A stretch of DNA of 64,000 nt from Girardinichthys multiradiatus (taxonomy: Eukaryota > Chordata > Actinopteri > Cyprinodontiformes > Goodeidae). The notes below the pieces were generated by a model, which made no database searches, was not told the origin of the DNA, and saw only the letters and a list, made by a program, of their open reading frames with translations. Shown piece after piece: positions 55,430 to 64,000 of this stretch. Where the stretch lies: positions 43,028,914-43,092,913 of the forward strand of contig NC_061794.1 in the NCBI RefSeq assembly GCF_021462225.1, written 5' to 3'. A program made the position numbers and the translations under genes. Numbering within the stretch: position 1 is the stretch's first letter; each line of letters starts with the position of its first letter.

Positions 55430-55745
55430 TGATAAGCTCCTTCCTCACCCGTACCTTTGTAACATGTGCAGAGGGTAGTTTTACCCTTTCTTATTTGACA
55501 TGCAAGGATGTTCTGGGAAAAGAGGTGGTCCCATGGGCATAGGTTGCTCCAAAACCCCAGTGTGCTTTTCTGCATTAATGTTGCTACTATAGAGGTGGAA
55601 ATTAACTTTGCCAAGGGCACTGGCAATCCCAGATGTCTCTCAGCCCAGAGAAGATCTGCTTCTGGACAAGATAACAACCATGTCGAAGACTATAAGCCTC
55701 TGCACATGGTGTGCCAGGTCTACCAGTTGAGCCACTGAGCATCCC
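55430..55745. repeat. Possible interspersed repeat with tRNA-like end
   Basis: The 3' end TGTGCCAGGTCTACCAGTTGAGCCACTGAGCATCCCC resembles the antisense of a tRNA-derived promoter region (CTCAACTGG...). The body is unrecognised. Confidence 0.25.
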
Positions 55746-56822
55746 CACTGTTTCAACTAATAACTATTCATTTAACAGTGGGGATGCAGATGTATTATGG
55801 TTCAATAATATTTTCAATAGAGCCTGTCTAATCTGAACTAAAATCCTAATTATGGCATGTTTCATTTGTATAGTTGAATAAAAAAACTCAAAGAGAGACT
55901 GCTGGGAGACTAACGGGACTTAATAGTTGTTTTTAGATTAGGAAAAATATTCAAACACATCCCAGTATGCCTTATTATAGTTTTTTACTTCAATCACAGC
56001 TTTAATTAAAAGCCTTGGCCTCTGCTGTCAAATAAAAGGGAAGTGGACTTTTAGCCACTCACATCACTCTCTCAGTTTTATAAATGAAATGTAAGTCAAA
56101 GCTTTTAATACAAAATATAAGAGTGACTGTCAGATTAAATTTTTAACTGCTAACAGTGCTAATGGAAGATTTAAATACAGTAAAACACGTCTACTGAAAA
56201 GTATTCTTGGGTTCTTAAGCATGGCTTTTTCGTCCTAAACTGCAGAAAATGATGGGATGTAAACAACTTGTATAGCCTTTTAGCCTTTCTAAATCATGCA
56301 CAATCCCTGTTGATGAAAATTAATGAAAGGAAATAAAATGAGAGTTCTTGGTCTAATTGAATTCAAAAATTCAGTTTGACTCGACAGGCCTCACTTGTGC
56401 TCATTTTTCTCAATATGTCTCTGCTAGGCTGCTTAATTAAAAGTGGTAACAATCTGATTGTAACAGACTGCTTGTGGTTCCTGGCTGCCAGATAGAGTTT
56501 TTAGCCCTGGCAGTTGGTCTACATTGGTCAACATTTCCTGTTATTCTGCAGTATTTCCATAGTGATATTATAATATAAAGTCCATTCCAAAGATATGTTA
56601 TATTTACAGCTGCAACTCTGTTGTTCTGTCCAAATGTTTTCAAAGCAGTTTCAAACTTAACATATCATACTTTATTTTCTGTGTAAAACAAAATAAAAAA
56701 ATCAAGCTACATATGACTCTTCTTAGTGCTTGATTAAAGTCCTAGTGGAAGCAAAGGCCATCTGAAGGACTGGATTAATTTCTGTAGGTGTTTCTCTGAT
56801 GTTTATTGGCAAAACTATTGAA

Positions 56823-57055
56823 TGGTAAATGGACTGAACTTTTATAGCGCTTTTCCAGTCACACAGACCACTCAAAGCGCTTTACACTAGAGCCACATTC
56901 ACCAAATCGCACTCACACACCGATATGCAGATCGGTAGGCAACTTGAGGTTAAGTGCCTTGCCCAGGGGCACATCGACATATGCCAGGAGGAAGCTGGAA
57001 TCAAACCCACAATCTTCTGATTGCAAGACGACTACTCTTCCTACCGAACCACAGT
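56823..57055. repeat. Teleost GTAAATGGACTGAACTTTTATAGCGC repeat
   Basis: This abundant non-coding teleost repeat contains TTATAGCGCTTTTCCAGTC, CACTCAAAGCGCTTTACAC, CACATTCACC, TTAAGTGCCTTGCCCAGGGGCACATCGAC and GAATCAAACCCACAATCTTCTGATTGCAAGACG. It is complete or nearly so. Confidence 0.75.
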
Positions 57056-58821
57056 ATTCAAATGAAACCATGTTCGATGGGCAAAGTCCTTTTTGGGTCA
57101 CAGACATATTCAGATGTGTTTTACTGATGTAATTCCCACACTCAACTTGGTCATTCTGGGGTTGATTTAAATGAAGTTTTATTTGCATTTTTGCAACATC
57201 AACGGTGTGTTTCATTCATACTTGGAATTTGGATTTTCTGGTTCCCAGTCAGAGCTATCAACTGGAATGACCACTAACGTCAGAATGCTGACTTGGAAAG
57301 TCAGAGATTCCTCACTAACACCGTCCTACTTTTTTTTTTTTTTACTTCTGTTGGGTTTTACTTTTTTAAATGTGTTACTTATAATGCCTCTCAAAAGTCA
57401 ACCTACCCCTGTTTAAAATTTAAGATTTTGAAGACCATGATAATCTATTTCTACACTTTTTCCACATTAATGTGAATTATACTCCTGAAGTATTGCTTTG
57501 ACCATGTTACATAAGTGCACTCACTCTTAAATTAATATTTTGATATTGCACCTTTTGATTTCAGCATTCAGTCTTCACACCGACCTGTAATGATACTGAA
57601 GTTTAGCTGTCCTCGCTTGCTTCTTTGCATCCTTTAGCTTCAGCCATAGTTTGTGAGGTTACTAAGGATCTATAGCTCCTCATCGTACAAAGGTATCAGT
57701 CAGGAGATCAGTACAAACAAATTCCACATCAACTTTTGTGTATACACTATGGTATGATAAAGACACACGTCAAACTATAAAACATTAGACCAAAAGTGGC
57801 AAAAATTTGACATTCGTTTCAGAACTGACAAGACAAAACAAATGGAAATTGGATAGGAAGGCTGACAGTAACACTGATGGAGCTGTAGCAATTTCCAAAT
57901 GAGGAGGTTGTGTTCAACGTGTGAGTTCACTCCTAAATTTGGACTAAGGAGTTTGGTTGCCAAAGAGAAGTGGTTTCTTTCAAAGAAAACATCCTAGTTT
58001 GGCTAAAATCTTTCCAAACCTTGTAGGGGAGGGTGTATGTCGGAAGAAACCAAATCAGTTGGAACGTGGTAAATCCAAAAGGTATGTTTGGTGCTGAGTT
58101 TCAGGAAAAGAACAGCATAACCACAACAAAACATGTTAATGGCAGCATCATACTTTCTTATTATTTTACTACAGATCCAACTCAGGTTTTTGTCTAGATA
58201 TATAAAATTGTGAGCAGTTCCATGTCAATTTGACCTAAATTTACAGGGTGTCTGCAAGAAAGTTGATGAAGATGGATGAGGAAAGATTAGATTTTTTTTT
58301 GCATCACACTGAGCCTCATTAATCTGATCAATTATTACGTAATCTATGCTTCTGTATTTTGTTACGTTTAAAGACTAAAGAAACGTCTTGACCAGTCCTG
58401 TGTGTGACACTGATCAATTGAGACACAAATATTGAGAAGTTGAAATAACGCAATAATGATTGGTTTATTTTCCACTTTGAATCATGAAATTGCATTTATT
58501 ATTAAATAATATGACTAGGTTGGTTCAGGATGCTTTTCCCCAAATAAATTAAATCCTCATTTAAAAACTACATTTTATATTTACTTAGGTTATCTTTGTC
58601 TCCTAATAAACTTCCTGCAACATTTAAGTGAGACAGAAAATTAAAAAGGCAAGAAGTGTGTAAAAGAGGAAATACGTTATTCACATCTCTGTATCTTTTT
58701 AAGCTAAATGTTGCCTGTGCAGCAGCTGCCTCACTAGTTAGTTCCTGATTTTATGTTGATGTGGCTCCCTCTAGTGATTCTAACATGCTGATGACCAGTG
58801 TTTTGGTTTTTTCTTTTTCAG

Positions 58822-59601
58822 GGCACATGTTCCAAGATGTGTTACAATATATTCATAGTGGAGACTGTATGTGTGGCCTGGTTCTCTTTGGAGTTCTCCC
58901 TACGGTTCATTCAGGATCGCAGTAAGTTGACCTTCTTCAGAAAGCCTCTGAACCTGATCGATGTGGTGGCCATCCTGCCATACTACATCACGCTGCTGGT
59001 GGACGGCACGTCCAAGGGGGAGAAGCGTCTTGGCTCAGGCAGCAGCTACTTGGACAAAGTGGGCTTGGTGCTGCGGGTCCTCCGAGCCCTGCGCATCCTT
59101 TACGTTATGCGGCTGGCTCGCCATTCGCTGGGCCTGCAGACTCTTGGCCTGACGGCAAGACGTTGCACACGGGAGTTTGGACTGCTCCTCCTTTTCCTGT
59201 GCGTGGCAATTGCTTTGTATTCACCACTGTTGTACCTGATAGAGAATGAAATGGCTGCCACACAGGAGTTCACAAGCATCCCTGCAACCTATTGGTGGGC
59301 TGTGATCACTATGACAACGGTTGGTTATGGAGACATGGTGCCAAGGAGCATCCCAGGTCAGGTAGTAGCTCTCAGCAGCATCCTAAGTGGAATCCTCCTG
59401 ATGGCGTTCCCGGTCACCTCCATTTTTCACACCTTTTCCCGATCCTATGTGGAGTTGAAGCAGGAGCAGCAGAGGATCCTACAGAGGAGGACACACTTTC
59501 TGCTGCGTAGCCGCATGGCTGGCCTGGGCAGCGATCTCTCCATGGAGAGTGACATCCTCTTTCCCATAGGGTCACCTGAAACCAGAGAAATGGACAACTG
59601 A
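58822..59601 (+). CDS. kcng1: Potassium channel modifier subunit Kv6.1, coding exon 2 (residues 262-520)
   Basis: The acceptor TTTTTCAG ends at 58821, and GTCSKMCYN continues exon 1 after EEEEA. The segments are S2 (about 270-291), S3 (303-322, NLIDVVAILPYYITLLV), S4 (342-362), S5 (379-401) and the pore with filter TTVGYGD ending at D432. S6 follows (441-467, ILSGILLMAFPVTSIFHTF). S4 carries R346, R349, R352, R358 and R361. Y355 replaces a charge found in Kv2, a Kv6 trait. S6 lacks the PxP bend of conducting Kv channels, as expected for a silent subunit. The C-terminus SDILFPIGSPETREMDN matches the KCNG1 type. Total length of 520 is close to the mammalian protein (about 513). The frame is intact to TGA at 59599-59601. 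Confidence 0.97.
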   Translation, partial: GTCSKMCYNIFIVETVCVAWFSLEFSLRFIQDRSKLTFFRKPLNLIDVVAILPYYITLLVDGTSKGEKRLGSGSSYLDKVGLVLRVLRALRILYVMRLARHSLGLQTLGLTARRCTREFGLLLLFLCVAIALYSPLLYLIENEMAATQEFTSIPATYWWAVITMTTVGYGDMVPRSIPGQVVALSSILSGILLMAFPVTSIFHTFSRSYVELKQEQQRILQRRTHFLLRSRMAGLGSDLSMESDILFPIGSPETREMDN

Positions 59602-59932
59602 GACTGGCAGGACTGAAGATGATGTTCAATGTGACTGAGAAGACGAGTGAAGCAGCAAAATACATTTCATTGTGTAATTACAAGAAGAGAGGAGATCAGC
59701 TCAATGCCATGCAAAACCATTCATACCTACTGAAAGTCTTTGCATTTGTCACATTACAACCACAAACTGTATTAAATAAGGGTCTTTTTTGTGTAAGACC
59801 AATGCAAAGTAGTGCAAAAATGTGAAGTGGAATGAAAATATACAGTTTGATTTTTTATTTACATATAAAAATGTGAAAAGAGTGTTGTCCATTTCTATCT
59901 ACTCCCTTTTTTCTGAGATAGCCCTAAATAAA
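59602..59932 (+). other. kcng1: kcng1 3' UTR region with candidate poly(A) signal, overlapping a Tc1 end
   Basis: The first AATAAA after the stop is at 59927-59932. If used, it makes a 330-base 3' UTR. About 220 bases of that are the Tc1 terminal repeat beginning near 59705, so the signal lies inside transposon sequence. Another AATAAA lies near 60074. Confidence 0.35.
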
Positions 59933-59945
59933 CTAGTGCAAAACA
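59705..59945 (+). mobile_element. Split Tc1-like element, left terminal part
   Basis: CAATGCCATGCAAAACCATTCATACC, TTTGTCACATTACAACCACAAACTGTATT, AAGACCAATGCAAAGTAGTGCAAAAATGTGAAGTGGAATGAAAA and CTGAGATAGCCCTAAATAAACTAGTGCAAAACAATT match the left terminal repeat and leader of the teleost Tc1 family in order. It resumes at about 61245. Confidence 0.72.
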
Positions 59946-60199
59946 ATTCAGTTCAATTTATACAGCTGCAGTTCACAACTAATTTTTGACAAGTTTGACA
60001 CTCTATTAAACTTTTGCTTCTTTATTAAGAAATTTACACATATAAATGTTTGATCTCATATTTTTAACCTGGGAAAATAAAGTGATTTAATTACACTCAA
60101 ACAACAAATATTGATGTGTTAACCAGTTATTAAACAAAATAAAATCATATAAGCATTAGTATCTATTTGATTAAAAAAAATTAGGATATCCTAGCCCCT
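59946..60199. repeat. Likely antisense L2-type tail followed by unassigned AT-rich DNA
   Basis: CAGTTCAATTTATACAGCTGCAGTTCACAACTAATTTTTGACAAG is a diverged antisense L2 tail (compare TTTATTTATATAGCGCCAATTCACAACA). The rest is unrecognised. Confidence 0.35.
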
Positions 60200-60965
60200 A
60201 ATAGCTAGAATAGAATAGAAACCTTTATTGTCTGTCCCTGATGGCAACATAAATCTTTCTTTGACAGGGCTCCAACAACAGCAACCCTGCCTTAACCTAC
60301 AATTAACACTTCAAGACACATGTAAAAGGCACATTAAAGCGCATAAAAGGGTACTGTTAAAAGCAGCTGTTGAAAGTGTAAAATGTACAGTTCTTGTTTT
60401 AAAGTGTTCAAGGCGGATACTGCGCATGGAATAAATGATTTGTTATAAATGGCTTTCTGGGCCAGGGGGACTTTCAGTCTTCCGCCTGACAGTGGCAGCT
60501 AGAATGAGTGATGGAAGGGATGAGAAGCATCTTTTGTGATCAAGGTGGCCTTTCTGATCACAGCGCAGTTGTACAGTTTGGAAAGAGGGGTTTGAGGTAA
60601 ACAGATTATTTTCCAAGTCAGGTTTGTGTTATGAGACAGTTTGTTTTGTGTTCCACACTGAGAAAGTTGTACCAGGATGAAGAGTGATTTATAAACCACT
60701 GTTAAAACGTCCTTCTTGATATTAAAAGGTTGCAGTTTTCTCAGCAGGTGGAGCTGTTGTTGTGCTTTTGTAAAAAAGGAGTCTGTGTGCTCTTTAAAAG
60801 ACAGCTAAACGTCAGTTTCTGTCCCAAGGTATCTAAAAGACTCCCCCTTTGGTTGGAGTTTCTTGCACATACAGCCTGAGTCACCTCCCTGCATCTCAAT
60901 GAGGTCAAGATCTGTGCTTAGGTTTGCCCCAAGACCTTCTGACCCTACAGGCATTCATTTTCATA
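60200..60965 (-). mobile_element. Antisense LINE reverse transcriptase C-terminal fragment
   Basis: The minus strand reads KHNNSSTC-type sequence (the family's Q-L-H-L-L-R-K-L), then VYKSLFILVQLSQCGTQNKL and CLPQTPLSKLYNCAVIRKATLITKDASHPFHHSF, the conserved C-terminus of a CR1/Rex-group LINE. This is followed by FLPSGGRLKVPLAQKAIYNKSF-like sequence in another frame. The 3' end at 60205 is AATAGAATAGAAACCTTTATTGTC. It is inactive and 5'-truncated. Confidence 0.7.
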
Positions 60966-61244
60966 TCAACAGAACCAAGAGGCTGCTTTAGGTCCCATGA
61001 TGATATTTTAGGTTTTTCAGAGACTTCTTATAGCATCTTGCTTTCAGAGTAAACTTGCTTGGATGGCCAGACCTGGGCCATTCCACATTGATTGTAGTTC
61101 TAATACAATGCAGCCAAATTCAGTTTATAATGCCAGTTGGTAAAACGTTATCTAATGAAGCTGGTTATATCCATTCCCTCTGCTGAGCAGGCATGTGGCA
61201 ACAGCAGATGGTTGATTGTTAACCATGCAGAAAACCCTCATTGG
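60966..61244 (-). repeat. Antisense L2-type 3' UTR fragment
   Basis: AAATTCAGTTTATAATGCCAGTTGGT, CTGCTGAGCAGGCATGTGGCAACAGCAG and AACCCTCATTGGAAGCAG are diverged reverse complements of the L2 tail region (GGAGTTTTTCCTCTCCACTGTCGCTACATGCATGCTCAG). Confidence 0.45.
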
Positions 61245-61530
61245 AAGCAGTTGAAGTGCCTTCAGAAGTCACCTAAGTAGTTAAAAGGCTCCAACTTTGT
61301 GTGTATGAATACAACTATTTGATAAAGGCCTCAGAGATTTTAGTGGCATCAGAGTTAAAGGAGCTGAATACGAATGCATGCCACAATTCTCAGGTTTGTA
61401 TTTGTAAAAGATGTTGAAATCTTTGTATCTTTTTTCTTCCACTTTACAAATATGTGCAACCTTGTGTTGGTCTAAATTTCAACAAAACACGCTAAAGTTT
61501 GTGGTTGTAACTTTAGCAAGGCAAAGTAGA
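61245..61530 (+). mobile_element. Split Tc1-like element, right part, transposase deleted
   Basis: GTGCCTTCAGAAGTCACCTAAGTAG continues the leader interrupted at 59945. After TAAAGGCCTCAGAGATTTTAGTGG the sequence jumps to AGCTGAATACGAATGCATGCCACAATTCTCAGG and the right terminal repeat (TCTTCCACTTTACAAATATGTGCAACCTTGTGTTGGTC...GTTTGTGGTTGTAACTTTAGCAAGG). The transposase gene is entirely missing. Confidence 0.72.
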
Positions 61531-63544
61531 AGGAGTAGATAGAAAAGTAATAAAACAAAACAAACGCAAGTAAAGGCAACTAATAAATAAAAGCAGGTTG
61601 CTGCGTAGCATGACAACGCCTGGTAAAAAGGTTTAAATAAAGACATTAAAGCATCTATGACACATTTCAATTTAACAGCTGAAGGCTTTGCAGACCATAT
61701 ACATATAAAGATGTATAAATAAGCCACTGTATTTAATTAAAAAAGTTAAATACCAAGGCTTTGCTTAATATCAAATAAAATAACAATTGGCTGCACATTT
61801 TTAAATATGCAATTAATTCTGCAGTTAAAAAGTGTAATCACATCATAGAAAGCTTTTGCATCCAGTTTAGTAATAGCCATGGACGGTTTATGAATGAATG
61901 GCTCATCCTCCTGCTGCCCCCCCGCCCCGCCCCTCCCACAGTTCATCCTGCTAATTCGATTAAATAAATGTAGATTTCATCGATATTTTTGAGGATACTT
62001 TGACAGCTCTTAACTTTGGAGCTCAACCTGCAACCTGATTATGATTCAGCAAGAAAGAAATGTCAATATTTGTAATTTATTCCCTCTTCTTAATTGAAAA
62101 CTATGGCTGCAGTCAGGACGAATTTCTCTTACAAGAGAGCTATAAATCATTACTGAAGGAATGATCTAATTCTTTAAGGCCACTGAACACGAGGAGTAGG
62201 AAACAATATAATCTTTGGACCAAATAAAAAATAAAGAAGGAAACATACAGCTAGAACAAGAAAGATGTCAGTGTGCCTGGAAAAAAAGCTGAAAGCAGTG
62301 TTTTGAAAATACAAAATGTATGAGAAAAAGAAGAAATAAAGAACCAGAAACAGGTCTTAATGTTAGTACTCAAAACATTAGAGATCATCTGAAAAAATCT
62401 GATTTCCATCCAACAGAACCAAGTGTAAACCATCACTGGCAGCAACAGGTTCAACTGTTTCTGAAAAATAGCTAGAAATAATTGTATTATTAGCGGTTTT
62501 TCTAAATACGTTTTGACGAAACCAGAGTCTTCATCAGATTTTTTCCATCCTTCCACAGAATAACACAACTGAATAAGTGATTAGTCGATGATTTTTCCCA
62601 GTGGTTGTGCACACTGATAACAAGGACACAAAGTGGATAAAAAAACAATGGACATACAAGAAAAAGCTGTCTCAATGAAAAAAAAAAATTATGTGAAACT
62701 TTTTATAAAATTATTATGCCGTAACAACAGTATATAAGTATAAAGTATAAGAGTTCAAGTTTCACCCTTAGTCATCATCGCTAGCGTTAATCCTTTAAAA
62801 TATATTACAGGATTTTACCAATGCTATATAATATAATAAGCATACATTGTTTCTTTATACAACCATTATTTTTTTTCCGGATATCTAATTCTAATGGATT
62901 TGACAATGCAGAGTGCACAGTGTCACAGTGTAACTTAATGGAAAATGCTGTATGCTTATCATAAATCCTAAAGGATTTCCTGTCCAAGCTACAGTGGTTT
63001 AACACCTAATCCACTGAGTGTTTTCTGAGCGACTGTGAAAACTTTAAAAATTATATTGTCCTTGATTATACTCTGCCATCCAGCACAGCCAGCATCTACA
63101 TATTAATTATGTTGTGATAATTGTCTTCTCAGCGATGTTTCATATGCAATTTCTGGAGATGAATTTCCCTGGAATTGCTTACAATAGCTGTTTATAAATG
63201 ATTTCTGTTCTTAAAGTGGATTACATCGGAATTCTGTCTTTTTCTGTATAATGCTGTCTGATTGCTTCTCATTCTGACCTAAAATTCCCTTTTGCAGTTT
63301 TGAGCTGGAATCCAAGGGCGCAGATTCCAAACAGAAGTAGCCAGGAAAACGTATCGCTGTCTGCTCAGTTTTTAAAACATCATTAAAGAATAAGAAATGA
63401 CAAGTGATAAAGGAATTTTTGATGACTGATGTTTCTTTGCCTAAGAGATTCATACATGAAAAACACAACAACGTCACATTTAGGACAACCAGAATGCTGT
63501 ATCTGGCACATAACACAACATTTCGTTCAAGGGTCTGTTGTCCA
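61531..63544. other. Intergenic, nothing recognised
   Basis: AT-rich. The minus frames at 62251-62568 and 63211-63516 were read and are unrecognised. Confidence 0.4.
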
Positions 63545-63549
63545 GAATC

Positions 63550-64000
63550 TTTGTTATCCTCGTACTCGTACTCGTCGTCTTCCGCTTATCCGGGACCGGG
63601 TCGCGGGGGCAGCAGACTCAGCAGAGACACCCAGACGTCCCTCTCCCCAGACACCTCCTCCAGCTCCTCCGGGGGGAGCCCAAGGCGTTCCCAGGCCAGC
63701 CGAGAGACATAGTCCCTCCAGCGTGTCCTGGGCCGTCCCCTTGGCCTCCACCCGGTGGGACGTGCCTGGAACACCTCCCGAGGAAGGCGTCCAGGAGGCA
63801 TCCGGTATAGATGCCCGAGCCACCTCAACTGGCTCCTCTCGATGTTGAGGAGTAGCGGCTCTACTCCGAGCTCCTCCCGGATGGCCGAGTTCCTCACCCT
63901 ATCTCTAAGGGAGTGCCCGGCCACCCTACGGAGGAAACTCATTTCAGCCGCTTGTATCTGGGATCTCGTTCTTTCAGTCATGACCCAAAGTTCATGACCA
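63550..64000 (-). mobile_element. LINE reverse transcriptase C-terminus and 3' end, cut by window edge
   Basis: The minus strand from 63981 reads SQIQAAEMSFLRRVAGHSLR, DRVRNSAIREELGVEPLLL, RSQLRWLGHLYRMPPGRLPR and GWRPRGRPRTRWRDYVSRLAWERLG, the conserved C-terminal block of an abundant teleost LINE. The base composition is far more GC-rich than the surroundings. It ends in CCGGATAAGCGGAAGACGACGAGTACGAGTACGAG (complement of 63552-63587), the usual short-repeat tail. The rest lies beyond the window. Confidence 0.85.

Larger units (their letters stand above)
52347..58821 (+). other. kcng1: kcng1 intron, filled with transposons
   Basis: The intron is bounded by GTGAGT and TTTTTCTTTTTCAG. It holds a short retroposon (52609-52876), an old minus-strand Tc1 (52925-55035) with a younger Tc1 inside it, and repeats at 55430-55745 and 56823-57055. 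Stretches 55760-56820 and 57060-58820 show nothing recognisable. Confidence 0.9.

Noticed and set aside
63404..63997. Plus-strand frames rich in Ser, Pro and Arg near the window end
   Set aside because: They are antisense shadows of the GC-rich LINE reverse transcriptase on the minus strand.

Overview
The window looks like nuclear DNA of a ray-finned (teleost) fish. It is AT-rich and gene-poor, and is packed with Tc1/mariner DNA transposons, L2/CR1/Rex1/RTE-type LINEs, solo LTRs and the short retroposon families typical of teleosts. Assignments rest on reading the translated sequence and on remembered family consensuses; no database search was run.

The one clear host protein gene is a two-exon kcng1 orthologue (Kv6.1, an electrically silent modifier subunit of Kv2 potassium channels). 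Coding exon 1 is 51564-52346 and coding exon 2 is 58822-59601, joined in phase 0 across a 6475-bp intron to give 520 residues. A splice acceptor at 51500-51501 implies a further 5' non-coding exon. A polypurine/GC-richer block ending in a strong donor (36660-37003) is a speculative candidate. A second host-like gene, on the plus strand from about 23945 to 26474, encodes a decayed YqaJ-type (lambda-exonuclease-like, PD-(D/E)XK) nuclease. Its ETS-type promoter motifs and first two exons are still readable, but the last exon carries two frameshifts.

Most of the rest is layered transposon history. 1-6.4 kb: Tc1 remnants, including a nearly complete minus-strand copy (3794-5320) and an internally deleted copy (5885-6415). 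8.85-11.65 kb: an L2-like LINE split by a Tc1/mariner element (9375-10645) that keeps terminal inverted repeats, TA duplications and all three acidic catalytic residues, spaced DD36E. 14-17.6 kb: a Sleeping-Beauty-like Tc1 remnant, then a CR1/Rex1-like LINE flanked on both sides by antisense L2 sequence. 18.3-32 kb: Tc1 ends, an L2 3' end, a retroposed repeat with a 12-bp target duplication and the YqaJ gene. 33-51 kb: a desert holding three solo LTRs with 5-bp duplications and an RTE LINE that ends about 100 bp before the kcng1 acceptor. kcng1 intron: a younger Tc1 inserted in an older Tc1. Downstream of kcng1: another split Tc1 and LINE pieces, with the window ending inside a minus-strand LINE tail.

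No new multi-gene system is visible. The most informative items are the nested insertions with exact target duplications, the DD36E transposase, the YqaJ locus and the transposon-framed kcng1 locus.
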